NCBI GenBank assembly: GCA_002792115.1
Contig: PFNQ01000001.1
Location: 1-44,831 of the forward strand
DNA length: 44,831 nucleotides
Source of the DNA: Candidatus Woesearchaeota archaeon CG_4_10_14_0_2_um_filter_33_13
Lineage (GTDB): Archaea; Nanobdellota; Nanobdellia; Woesearchaeales; GW2011-AR9
Direction of reading: 5' to 3'
The notes beneath the pieces were generated by a model, which was given only the letters and a program-made list of their open reading frames with translations, was not told the origin of the DNA and searched no databases. The position numbers and the translations under genes were made by a program. This document shows, piece by piece, positions 1 through 7,946 of the stretch; position 1 is the first letter of the stretch, and each line of letters begins with the position of its first letter.

Positions 1-2
1 TT

Positions 3-401
3 AGAGTTGAAAATGTATTAAATTTTGATGCAATTAAAATAGAAGTAGTTAAGGCCGTTCATGGTTATATGCCATTTTTGCAGGGGGGAAATGAGATTTA
101 TGACAATATTGGTTTTATCATTGATGATAGCGAGAACAGGTTTTATACAACCAGCGATTCAATCTCTTTCAAGAATGATTACAAATGTGATATTTTAGCG
201 GTTCCTGTTTGTAATCATGGTTTAGTGATGGGGCCGTTTGAAGCAGCATTATTTGCTAAAGAAACTGGAGCTAAGTTGGTTATTCCGTGCCATTATGATA
301 ATACTAAGTTTCCCATGAGTTTAGATAAAATAAGAAACAAATTTGAAAAGGCCGGAATTAAATACAAGATTCTTGAAGTTGGAAAGATGATTGAGGTCTA
401 G
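3..401 (+). CDS. MBL-fold metal-dependent hydrolase, 3' part only
   Basis: The reading frame is open from base 3, so the gene begins upstream of the window; about 132 residues are visible. The C-terminal half of a metallo-beta-lactamase fold is recognisable: a strand with His in VKAVHG, a TTSD turn (Asp ligand position), VCNHG in the following segment and a terminal IPCHYDN, the usual last His of small metal-dependent hydrolases of the UPF0173 type. It is probably a cytosolic hydrolase of unknown substrate. It ends in TAG, 3 nt before the ATG of the Nudix gene and in the same frame, so the two are very probably co-transcribed. Family confident, substrate unknown. Confidence 0.75.
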   Translation, partial: RVENVLNFDAIKIEVVKAVHGYMPFLQGGNEIYDNIGFIIDDSENRFYTTSDSISFKNDYKCDILAVPVCNHGLVMGPFEAALFAKETGAKLVIPCHYDNTKFPMSLDKIRNKFEKAGIKYKILEVGKMIEV

Positions 402-404
402 AAA

Positions 405-812
405 ATGAAGCAAACGTTAGTTGCTAGTGCTTTTATTAGAAAAGGAGATCAGTTTTTATTAATTTATGATCCAAAATTTAGATTTTGGAGAGTTCCCGGT
501 GGACGGATTGAAGCAAATGAAACAGGTGAAAAAACTGTTGAAAGAGAAATGTTTGAAGAACTTGGCTGTAAGGTAAAAGTGATCCGTTTTATTGGAGAGG
601 CAGAAGACAATGTACTGATTTATAAATCTAGTGACCCTCAAAAACGATTTAGGAAATTGTATTATTATGAATGTGAGATACTAGAAGGGATTCCTCACGC
701 AAAGCAGCCGTGGGAAATAGCAGATATGAATTGGCTAACAATTAACGAGATTAAAAAGATTGATAATCTAGAACCAGGAATGAAGCATTTATTTTTGAGT
801 TCTTTTAATTAA
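405..812 (+). CDS. Nudix hydrolase
   Basis: A 135-residue single-domain Nudix protein. The Nudix box is complete: a Gly, five residues, Glu (GRIEANE), seven residues, then REMFEELGC, which supplies the metal-binding Glu residues for cleaving a nucleoside diphosphate linked to another moiety. The segment before it, PKFRFWRVPGG, is the usual strand leading into the box. The substrate cannot be told from sequence; NTP sanitation or nucleotide-sugar cleavage are typical. The ATG is 3 nt after the MBL-fold gene stop. Its 3' end overlaps the convergent HD-like gene by 24 nt. Confidence 0.88.
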   Translation: MKQTLVASAFIRKGDQFLLIYDPKFRFWRVPGGRIEANETGEKTVEREMFEELGCKVKVIRFIGEAEDNVLIYKSSDPQKRFRKLYYYECEILEGIPHAKQPWEIADMNWLTINEIKKIDNLEPGMKHLFLSSFN

Positions 813-1352
813 CTCTTTAAGGAGCTTATAATCTTTTTCTAACTCTTCTTTACAAAAGTTTAAAGAAAGGGTTTTCCATTTTTCTTCCAATTTTCCATCC
901 AAGAATTCAATTAATTCTTCAAATGTATTAAAAGTATCATCTTCTTTTAAGAATATCAAGAATAATCTTGTGTTGATAAATCTGTAACAGTCGGCATTGG
1001 CGCAAATTTCAGCTTCTTTACATCTAAATGGATTTTTTCCATGATGTGCTTCCACACAATTAATGATTTTATCTTTTGTTTCTTTGTTTAATTCAAACTT
1101 GGTTAAGAAATCTTTAACTGCAATTACACTTCTTTGCACATGTTCTTGAATTTTTCCTTCTTGGAAACATTCTCCTAACTTAATGTCCATTAAAATAGTC
1201 CCTAATAAAACAAGGTCTTTATCAGCACCAAGATTCTCAGCCAATTCTTGACCTTTCTTATTAGAAAAATTAAATCCTTCAATTTTTGGGTAAAGATTCC
1301 TTTCAATTTCTTCTAAAGCCCATTCTCTGGCTTTAAGAATTATTTCTTGCAT
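789..1352 (-). CDS. Degenerate HD-domain-like protein downstream of PAN
   Basis: 187 residues, mostly helical. The order of segments resembles HD phosphohydrolases: LGTILMDIKLG (about residues 50-60), a His at 71, EAHHG at 101-105 and CANADCYRFIN at 117-127, which matches the ADxLD region of HD proteins. The signature His-Asp pair is altered: the position reads Met-Asp, and the distal ADxLD is ADCYR. Metal binding and hydrolase activity are therefore doubtful and a binding or adaptor role is possible. It starts 3 nt after the PAN stop on the same strand, so it is almost certainly translated from the PAN transcript. HD assignment is moderate; function unknown. Confidence 0.6.
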   Translation of the reverse strand: MQEIILKAREWALEEIERNLYPKIEGFNFSNKKGQELAENLGADKDLVLLGTILMDIKLGECFQEGKIQEHVQRSVIAVKDFLTKFELNKETKDKIINCVEAHHGKNPFRCKEAEICANADCYRFINTRLFLIFLKEDDTFNTFEELIEFLDGKLEEKWKTLSLNFCKEELEKDYKLLKELIKRTQK

Positions 1353-1355
1353 CTT

Positions 1356-2573
1356 TTAACCAAAGAACTTTTTATCTTGTTCTTCTTCTTCTTCACGGCG
1401 GACTTTTTCTATTGCTAAAAGAAAATCTTCTTGACCAATGTGGTCTCTATTCTCTCTAATAGCAAAGTACCCTGCTTCCGTGCAAACTGCTCGAATCTCA
1501 GCACCAGTAAAGTCAACCATTTCTGAGATTAACTCTTTAAGTTTAACATTTTTTAGATTCATCCCTTTAGTATGGACTTTAAGAATTTCTAATCTTCCTT
1601 CTTCGTTAGGTAGGCCAACTTCAATTAATCTATCTAACCTTCCGGGCCGGATAATTGCTCGGTCTAAGATTGGTAACATATTTGTTGCACCAATGACTTT
1701 AACATTATCTAAACACTTAAATCCATCTAACTCCGCTAAAAGTTGCATGAATGTTCTGTTAACTTCTCTTTCTCCAGAGGTACCTGTTTCCATTCTTGTA
1801 GCGGCAAGAGCATCAATCTCATCAATAAAAACAATAGCTGGAGCTTTTCTTCTAGCTAACGCAAAGATCTCCTTAACTAATTTAGCTCCTTCTCCAATGA
1901 ACTTTTGTACTAATTCAGAACCGACAACTTCAATAAAAGTCGCGTCAGTACTTCTAGCTACTGCTTTAGCTAGTAAAGTTTTACCTGTTCCAGGTGGGCC
2001 ATACAATAAAACTCCTTTTGGTGGTTGAATCCCAATCTTCTTGAAAAGTTCTGGATGTTTTAAAGGTAGTTCGATAACTTCTTTAATCTCGTTGATCTCT
2101 TCACCTAAACCACCAATATCTTTCCAACTTTCATTGGGTTTTTCGATAATAACGTATTTCTCGACTTCTAATCCTTCTCCTAAATCAACTTTTTGAACAA
2201 CATTTAATGATTTTTGATCTACTAGAACAGTATCACCATTGCTAACATTCTTAACATCATCAACAATATAACAATAGAACTTATTGCCATTAGGTAATTT
2301 AATTACCGCTTTATTTTTATCGACTATAGTTACAATATCGGCAACTAATAAAGCTGGTTTTCTTAAATTATTAAGTTCAGCACTGGTTTTATTGAATAAT
2401 TCTCTTAACATAGCACTTTCTTCTTCTACTCTACGTAAATTTCTGCTTAAAACTTTATTTTCTTCTTCTAGTTTCTGCACATTTTCTGTTGCTGTTGGTG
2501 TAGTTGTATTGTTAGTATTATCTAAATCAACAGTTTCTGAATAAACCACTTTCTTATTATTATCTTTAGCCAT
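1356..2573 (-). CDS. pan: Proteasome-activating nucleotidase (PAN), AAA+ ATPase
   Basis: 405 residues, normal PAN length. An N-terminal coiled coil spans about residues 30-72, then an OB-type domain (73-135) and an AAA+ module: Walker A GPPGTGKT at 192-199, Walker B IVFIDEID at 247-254, pore loop KFIGEG, sensor region GATN and arginine fingers RPGRLDR. PAN hexamers unfold proteins and feed them to the 20S proteasome. The C-terminus is FFG, a hydrophobic-Phe-X ending where most PANs have hydrophobic-Tyr-X, the gate-opening tail. A TATA box lies about 25-35 nt upstream, suggesting a short or absent leader. The HD-like gene follows after 3 nt. Confidence 0.96.
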   Translation of the reverse strand: MAKDNNKKVVYSETVDLDNTNNTTTPTATENVQKLEEENKVLSRNLRRVEEESAMLRELFNKTSAELNNLRKPALLVADIVTIVDKNKAVIKLPNGNKFYCYIVDDVKNVSNGDTVLVDQKSLNVVQKVDLGEGLEVEKYVIIEKPNESWKDIGGLGEEINEIKEVIELPLKHPELFKKIGIQPPKGVLLYGPPGTGKTLLAKAVARSTDATFIEVVGSELVQKFIGEGAKLVKEIFALARRKAPAIVFIDEIDALAATRMETGTSGEREVNRTFMQLLAELDGFKCLDNVKVIGATNMLPILDRAIIRPGRLDRLIEVGLPNEEGRLEILKVHTKGMNLKNVKLKELISEMVDFTGAEIRAVCTEAGYFAIRENRDHIGQEDFLLAIEKVRREEEEEQDKKFFG

Positions 2574-2596
2574 GTTAGGACTCTATATTTTAAAGT

Positions 2597-2608
2597 GTAT
2601 ATATAAAG
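2597..2608 (-). promoter_or_regulatory. TATA box of PAN operon
   Basis: On the minus strand the sequence reads CTTTATATATAC, 24-35 nt upstream of the PAN start codon. This is the position expected for an archaeal TATA box with a very short or leaderless transcript. Confidence 0.7.
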
Positions 2609-2635
2609 TTTATGGGGTATCAGGATGACTATTTT

Positions 2636-3544
2636 TTAATAAGCAGTTGTTCTAGTTAAATGATATGATTGAGTTTCTGGAATAAAATTTCCAGCTAACC
2701 ACAAATAATCATTTATTTCCATAGAAGTTTTTCCGCTAATTCTACTCATTAATTCGACAGCCCAGATTGTGTTAGCCCTAATTTCTACTTCTTCTTTGCT
2801 TCCGCTAGGAAGTTCTTTACCATTAGTGATGATATTTTCTAATTTTGGAGAGTATTCAAAAACGTGATTGAACCTTAAAACCATCGGAAGAATATAATCA
2901 GCACAAGCAGTAAGTCTATTCATATTACTAAAACCCAACAAATATCCTAAATCCGAAGAAAGAAGCTGGGCTCTTTTATTAAAAGTAATGATTTCTCCGT
3001 TATACTCACTTTCATCTTTAAAAGAAGGCATTCTTAAAACTAAGCAATCTACAAACTTTAATGCATCAAAATTACATTTATAAATAAATTTGGTGTAGTC
3101 TTTAATCGAACCACCTAACTCTCTTAATATTGTAAGCCTTCTTTCAAATAAAGGAATGGTTGTATTTCCTTCTAATATCTGTTCTAAATCATCTTCACTT
3201 ATTTCTGAAAGATAATCCGGATTTAGAATTGGTTTGCCTTGGTCAAACGCAGTTTTAATGGAGTTAATCATTGACCAAGTTCCACGGTCATAACCAGAAC
3301 TCTATTTTGGATGTCCCCAATAAGAAAAACTAATAGAATTAAAAACAAACATGAATGCTATTTTTTCTCTTTCATCAAATTCTGAGAGATCAATTGGACA
3401 TTCTTCCGTCCAATGTTTCTTCTTTTTGTTAATTAAACCCTTTGCCATTCTCTTTAGATTTGCAAAGTTAATTCTAACATCTTCAGAAGTGTTTACTACT
3501 TGTTCAATTGCTTTTAGGGCTTTTATTTCTTCCATTGTACCCAC
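2636..3544 (-). pseudogene. Queuosine salvage glycosidase (Qng1/DUF2419-like) interrupted by an in-frame UAG
   Basis: Two open segments in one frame (3544-3305 and 3301-2639) together give a complete Q_salvage family protein of about 302 residues. The family releases queuine from queuosine 5'-phosphate for tRNA modification. The first segment carries the helical N-terminus and the FNSISFSYWGHPK block. The second carries YDRGTWSMI, NPDYL, PLFERRLTILRE, NKRAQLLSSDLG, ADYILPMVLR and the EEVEIRANTIWAVEL block of the substrate pocket. A single TAG at 3304-3302 separates them, just after GHPK, where homologues as I recall them carry Trp (TGG). No frameshift is needed. This is a one-base nonsense change, a sequencing error or natural readthrough. 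An alternative start for the second part is the ATG at 3271. Confidence 0.82.
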
Positions 3545-3605
3545 TAATTAATGACTAAACTAACAATATATAACTTCTTCTAACATAAAATTTACAATAA
3601 TAACA

Positions 3606-3612
3606 TTTATAT
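3606..3612 (+). promoter_or_regulatory. TATA box for Lrp-type regulator
   Basis: TTTATAT begins 33 nt before the ATG at 3639 in an AT-rich stretch between divergent genes. Transcription would start within a few bases of the start codon. Confidence 0.55.
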
Positions 3613-3638
3613 GCTTAAGAACTTTATTTATGTAAAAT

Positions 3639-4577
3639 ATGGACAAAACGGATCAACTATTACTTCGAGAATTAATGATTAATTCTAGAATTCATATTAC
3701 CCAACTAGCCAAAAAATTAAAGATTTCTCGTGAGGTTGCGACGTATCGCCTTAATCGATTAAAAAAAGAAAGTGTAATCTTGGATTTTGTTACTGAAATT
3801 GATTATACTAAACTTGGATTTGTAGCTGCGGCAGTTTTTATTAATGTAAAATCTACTAAACAGAAAGAATTCAAAGAGTTCTTATCAAAAACTGATTTTG
3901 TTTCCTGGGTTGCAGAATTATCTGGATTATGGAGTTTTGGTCTTTCTATTGTTGGTAAGACCATTGATGAAGTTAACCAACACTTGCTTCAAATATTGAA
4001 TAAATTCAAAGAAGATATTATTGATCATCGTTTTACTTTACATCATAAATCTACTTTTTTTTATGAAAAATATCTTGATTACGTTTCTCAGATAAAAACA
4101 AAAAACAGAAAAGTTGAGTACCAAGTTGATCATAAGGATAAAATTATTTTACATGAACTGTCTAAAAATTCCCGCCTTGATTGTGTTTATTTAGCGAGAA
4201 AAGTTAAATTAACTGCCCCCGCTGTTGCTAATAGGATCAGAAAATTAGAAAGTAGTGGATATATCTCAAAATATTCTATTTTTGTTGATATCTCAAAGTT
4301 GGGATTATTTCAGTATAGTGTTTTTGTTACTAACAAGGATGTTATTGATAAAGAAAACTTTGTTAATCATTTAAGACAACACAAGAATATATCTTTTATA
4401 GCCAAATATATTGGTGATCAGTTTATTGAATTTGGTATTTTTGTTAGAGATCCGTATAATCTAAGAGAAAGATTGCAAGAGATTGAAGAGAAATTTCCAC
4501 ACAACAGGGTTATAGAAATGTCTTTATTCCAAAAAGAATTTGTTTCAATTGGCTTACCTTCTTGTATCTTTAAGTAA
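3639..4577 (+). CDS. Double Lrp/AsnC-type transcription regulator
   Basis: 312 residues made of two Lrp/AsnC-like units. The first winged helix is residues 2-60 (DQLLLRELMINSRIHITQLAK, then VATYRLNRLKKESVI), followed by a degenerate RAM-like beta-alpha sandwich. The second winged helix is about 163-222 (DKIILHELSKNSRLDCVYLAR, then VANRIRKLESSGYI), again followed by an effector-type domain. Ordinary Lrp proteins have one such unit of about 150 residues, so this is a tandem duplication in one chain that could bind DNA as a pseudo-dimer. It probably senses a small molecule; targets are unknown. It is transcribed alone, with its own TATA box. Confidence 0.85.
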   Translation: MDKTDQLLLRELMINSRIHITQLAKKLKISREVATYRLNRLKKESVILDFVTEIDYTKLGFVAAAVFINVKSTKQKEFKEFLSKTDFVSWVAELSGLWSFGLSIVGKTIDEVNQHLLQILNKFKEDIIDHRFTLHHKSTFFYEKYLDYVSQIKTKNRKVEYQVDHKDKIILHELSKNSRLDCVYLARKVKLTAPAVANRIRKLESSGYISKYSIFVDISKLGLFQYSVFVTNKDVIDKENFVNHLRQHKNISFIAKYIGDQFIEFGIFVRDPYNLRERLQEIEEKFPHNRVIEMSLFQKEFVSIGLPSCIFK

Positions 4578-4652
4578 ATAACGAATAATTCTGTTAAAAA
4601 TAAGCTGATTTATCAAAATAATTAAATAGTTTCTTAATTAAAACAAAGAATC

Positions 4653-6089
4653 ATGACAGAACAAGAATTAGCTCATAAAATTCTAAAACAAAAGGATTTG
4701 TTTGCATTGTGGGTAGCACGTCCATCTTCAATCCAGCGTGATGAACTGCTTAAGTTGTTTATGGTTGATATAGTTGGAACAAATTATATTGCTCTTCCTT
4801 TAGGTAATGGAAATACTGGATATTTTTGTGAGGAAAATAAATTGGAGGATTTTTATCAGCAATTTGGTAAGAAATTGATCTCTAATTGGAATATCAAAGA
4901 ACATCTCTCAACATATAAGAAATCCGCTCAGGAATTAATTAAGTTAAGTCAAAAAGTGTTTGTTATTAAAGAAAATAAAGTAGCGCTTTTGAAGTTTTAT
5001 CAAGATTGGTTAAAAAAATTAGGTGAATATAGTTTATACTTTTTAACTCCTTATTTAATCGAAAATCAGTTTGAGACTGAACTGAAGGACATCTTAAAGA
5101 AAAAGTTTCCTCAAAAAGAGGATGAATATTTTGAAATAATTGCTAAACCTTCAATTGTTTTTGCTTATCAAGAATATCAAATTGAATTAGTTAAAATGGG
5201 TTTGAAGATTGATTATGCTTATTTAATCAATAAATATAGGTGGATTCCAGAGTATTCATTTCGAGAAATTCTTCTAGACAAAAATATGATTGATCAAGAA
5301 ATGGAAAGAATTGTTCAGGATGGCCTAACGGAAGAAATCTTAAAAATAAAGCATAATGTTCAAAATAATCAAGAAGATTATTTTAAGTTAATTAGTTCTA
5401 TTACTGATGAACGACTGAAAGTTTTAATTGAGTTGGTCCATACTTATGTTAACATTAGAACTGAACGGATTGAAATATTTAAGCAATGTCAAACTAATCT
5501 GAGAGATTTTTACAAGATATTTACTAAATTAGTTAAGAAAGAAATGAAAGAATTTGATTATTCTCAAACTATTTCTTTAACTAACCAAGAGATTATTGAT
5601 TTTTTAAACGGGAAAACAACGTTTGATTTGACTCAAATAGACCTTAGAGAAAAGAAACAATATTTGTCTATTTACATTGGTGATAATATTTTTCCACTTT
5701 TTATATATAATCAAAATCTTATTCAAGAAATTAGAACGGAACTTACGCATGAAGAAGCAAGAGAACAATTTAAAGGAATTTCTGCATTTAAGGGAAAAGT
5801 TACTGGTAAAGTTCAGATAATTATCAAAAAAGAGGAATTTGTTGATTTTAAGAAAGATTGCATCTTAGTTACACAATTTACAACTCCGGCTTATATTCCT
5901 TTAATGAAAATGGCAAAAGCAATCATTACTAATGATGGTGGAATAACTTGTCATGCCGCCATAATTAGCCGAGAATTTAATATTCCGTGTGTAGTTGGAA
6001 CGAAAATAGCTACTCAAGTTTTAAAAGATGGAGACGTAATAGAAGTTGATGCAGACAAAGGAATTATCAAAATTATTAAACACTCTTGA
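4653..6089 (+). CDS. PEP-utilising enzyme swivelling-domain protein without ATP-grasp domain
   Basis: 478 residues. The last 90 or so form the phosphohistidine swivelling domain of PEP synthase, PPDK and enzyme I: KGKVTGKVQI, CILVTQFTTPAYIPLMKMAKAI, then the active-site loop GGITCHAAI with its phosphorylatable His, IPCVVGT and DGDVIEVDADKGII. The preceding 390 residues are helical and lack the ATP-grasp and PEP-binding domains of PEP synthase, so this is a stand-alone carrier or an accessory protein. Similar swivelling domains carry phosphate in PEP synthases and phosphotransfer systems; its partner is not visible here. It overlaps the convergent downstream ATPase gene by 14 nt. Confidence 0.75.
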   Translation: MTEQELAHKILKQKDLFALWVARPSSIQRDELLKLFMVDIVGTNYIALPLGNGNTGYFCEENKLEDFYQQFGKKLISNWNIKEHLSTYKKSAQELIKLSQKVFVIKENKVALLKFYQDWLKKLGEYSLYFLTPYLIENQFETELKDILKKKFPQKEDEYFEIIAKPSIVFAYQEYQIELVKMGLKIDYAYLINKYRWIPEYSFREILLDKNMIDQEMERIVQDGLTEEILKIKHNVQNNQEDYFKLISSITDERLKVLIELVHTYVNIRTERIEIFKQCQTNLRDFYKIFTKLVKKEMKEFDYSQTISLTNQEIIDFLNGKTTFDLTQIDLREKKQYLSIYIGDNIFPLFIYNQNLIQEIRTELTHEEAREQFKGISAFKGKVTGKVQIIIKKEEFVDFKKDCILVTQFTTPAYIPLMKMAKAIITNDGGITCHAAIISREFNIPCVVGTKIATQVLKDGDVIEVDADKGIIKIIKHS

Positions 6090-7578
6090 TCTTAATCTTA
6101 CCGCTTTTTATAGATTGAACGATAGATTTTCCAACTACGCTGCCAATACTAACCTTTACAGCAGAGTTTTTACCAATTTTTGTTCTAATCAATAGGTCAT
6201 TGCCATCCATAATAGCAACTTCTTTATCTTGCCAAGATTGATCAAAGTTAAAAACAATATTCTCTTTAGAAAATTGGAGAGAATATTCTACATCTTGTCC
6301 ATTTCCTAATCTTTTTGTATTACTCAAATCAAGAACATCTACTTTTAACTTCAATTCTTTCTCGATTTTACTAATCTCAGAACCATTTTGTCCAATGATA
6401 GTAGATTTAACGGAAGTCGGCACGTAAACTTTAATGCGATTATCGGAAATAAATTCAATAATATTTTCCGTACTATATCTATTAAAATATTCTTTGATTT
6501 TATCTGCAGCTAAGGTCCAAATCTCTTTTCTTTCTTTTTTTAATAGGGGGATAACAACCGTATGTTCGCCATATGAATAAATTTCATACTCTAATGCCCC
6601 ACTACTAAAATCTCTTACTTCTATCAGTGGTCGAGATAAATCTGCTTCAGTCATACCAGTAGGAACTTTAACGATCATCTTTAATTCTAAAACTTTATTT
6701 ATTTGGCCTGATTGAACAAAAACAACTGTATCAATGACTTGTGGAATAATACCCATCTCAATTCTACCAATGAACCGTTGAATTGCATCAATTGGATTTG
6801 TTGCATGGACAATACCAATCATTCCAATTCCTGCTAATCGTAAATCGGCAAAAAGCTGAAAATCTTCCGTCTTTCTCATCTCATCAAAGAAAGTATTATC
6901 TGGCCTACTTAATAACAAAACATCACGAATTTCGTCTTTATCACCATGGTTTAAAGAATATTGAGTGATTTTGCTACTTAATAGCATGTCTCGGGGGCTT
7001 TCTACTGTTTTAACGATCTTGCCATTCTCTGCAAAATATTCTGCTAAAGCTCGTCCAATAGTAGTTTTTCCTTCTCCCGGAGAACCAGCAATCAATACTC
7101 CAGCAGATTCTTCAGTTAATTTTTTTCTAAGTTTATCATCAAGATGATAATCCTCTAGGTTTAATCTTACTACTGGTTTTACTGCCGTTATCTCCCATCC
7201 ATCGCTGAACGGTCTTCTGGTTATAACAATACGATAAACACCAATTTGCAATACACTACTGCCAAATCTTTCAATTTCTAAAAAATTTTTTTCTGATTGT
7301 TCGGTTTGATTGATAATGTCTTGAGCAATTTCCTTAATCTCAATTAAACTTAACCTTTTGTCGTCTATTAATTTTATCTCCCACTTGCCCGGGACTCCTT
7401 TCTTTGCCAATGGAAAAGCGTCTTCTCTAAGATGAACGCTCATTGTTTGATCATCAAAATATTTTTCTATTTTCATTACCAGCATCAATTGGTGAACTTG
7501 ATTAAAAGCTTTTCTAATCTGTAAGATATGTTTTTTCTCGTCTATAAATATTCGCAACAGAAGATTATCAAAGAACAA
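6076..7578 (-). CDS. COG1855-like PilT-type ATPase with KH domain, lacking the PIN domain
   Basis: 500 residues. It contains the region that follows the PIN domain in COG1855 proteins (TMSVHLREDAFPLAKKGVPG, about 45-64), then a type II/IV secretion-like ATPase: P-loop GSPGEGKTT, RPDNTFFDEMRKTEDF as the Walker B and Asp-box region, and a GIVHATNP His-box. A KH-like RNA-binding segment (VYVPTSVKSTIIGQNGSEI) and a TRAM-like Lys-rich tail follow. COG1855 members usually start with a PIN ribonuclease domain of about 130 residues; here only about 35 residues precede the conserved region and there is no room upstream. The start may be the ATG at 7476 (MKIEKYFDD). It probably acts on RNA or ribonucleoprotein; the role is unproven. 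Confidence 0.8.
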   Translation of the reverse strand: MFFDNLLLRIFIDEKKHILQIRKAFNQVHQLMLVMKIEKYFDDQTMSVHLREDAFPLAKKGVPGKWEIKLIDDKRLSLIEIKEIAQDIINQTEQSEKNFLEIERFGSSVLQIGVYRIVITRRPFSDGWEITAVKPVVRLNLEDYHLDDKLRKKLTEESAGVLIAGSPGEGKTTIGRALAEYFAENGKIVKTVESPRDMLLSSKITQYSLNHGDKDEIRDVLLLSRPDNTFFDEMRKTEDFQLFADLRLAGIGMIGIVHATNPIDAIQRFIGRIEMGIIPQVIDTVVFVQSGQINKVLELKMIVKVPTGMTEADLSRPLIEVRDFSSGALEYEIYSYGEHTVVIPLLKKERKEIWTLAADKIKEYFNRYSTENIIEFISDNRIKVYVPTSVKSTIIGQNGSEISKIEKELKLKVDVLDLSNTKRLGNGQDVEYSLQFSKENIVFNFDQSWQDKEVAIMDGNDLLIRTKIGKNSAVKVSIGSVVGKSIVQSIKSGKIKIKSV

Positions 7579-7671
7579 ATATTTTTTTCACTAAAAATAA
7601 TTTTTCTAAAAAAGAAACATTTAAAAAGTGTTTTTACTTTCTCTTTCTTAAAATAAATCTTAAGAGGTGTA

Positions 7672-7881
7672 ATGATGGCTAAAAAAGTTGTTAAGAAGGC
7701 TGTGAAGAAGAAAGTTGTTAAGAAGGCAGCAGTTAAGAAAGCAGCAGTTAAGAAAAAAGCTGTGAAAAAGAAAGTTGTTAAGAAGGCAGCAGTTAAGAAA
7801 GCAGCAGTTAAGAAAAAGGCTGTGAAGAAGAAAGTTGTTAAAAAAGCAGCAGTTAAGAAAAAAGCTGCTAAGAAGCGATAA
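7672..7881 (+). CDS. Lys/Ala/Val repeat protein, histone H1-like
   Basis: About 69 residues made almost wholly of KK, AA, VV and AV combinations, with a 20-residue repeat (VKKKVVKKAAVKKAAVKKKA). It resembles the basic tails of histone H1 and bacterial H1-like or AlgP-like proteins and is expected to bind nucleic acid by charge. A Shine-Dalgarno GAGGTG at 7664-7669 favours the second of two adjacent ATGs (7675, five bases away), giving MAKK. It is a single gene with its own upstream AT-rich promoter and a T-rich terminator. The repetitive DNA makes length variation by slippage likely. There is no globular domain; chromatin function is inference. Confidence 0.75.
   Translation: MMAKKVVKKAVKKKVVKKAAVKKAAVKKKAVKKKVVKKAAVKKAAVKKKAVKKKVVKKAAVKKKAAKKR
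7702..7866 (+). repeat. 60-bp tandem repeat inside the basic-protein gene
   Basis: Units start at 7702, 7762 and 7822 (the last partial). They are near identical, differing mainly at A/G third positions, and encode the 20-residue K/A/V repeat. Period 60 keeps the frame, so unit gain or loss would alter protein length only. Confidence 0.9.
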
Positions 7882-7915
7882 ATTCTTTTTTTTATTTTTT
7901 TATTTTTAAATTTCC
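7882..7915 (+). terminator. T-rich terminator after basic-protein gene
   Basis: Directly after the TAA there are several T runs (ttctttttttt, then two further T tracts) with no strong hairpin. Oligo-T tracts are the usual archaeal termination signal. The same stretch ends close to the convergent transglutaminase gene. Confidence 0.6.
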
Positions 7916-7946
7916 TTTAAGATTCTTAGAATATCTTTATGTTTGT

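Noticed and set aside
1438-2544. Long plus-strand ORFs opposite PAN
   Set aside because: They are antisense shadows of a well-conserved gene and have no homologous features.
3262-3320. A BHB intron removing the amber codon of the Qng1-like gene
   Set aside because: Small inverted repeats (GTTC/GAAC, GGT/ACC) are nearby but their removal would delete the conserved YDRGTW block; no matching 3-nt bulges were found.
7702-7866. CRISPR-like array
   Set aside because: The 60-bp repeats are coding, contiguous and lack spacers.
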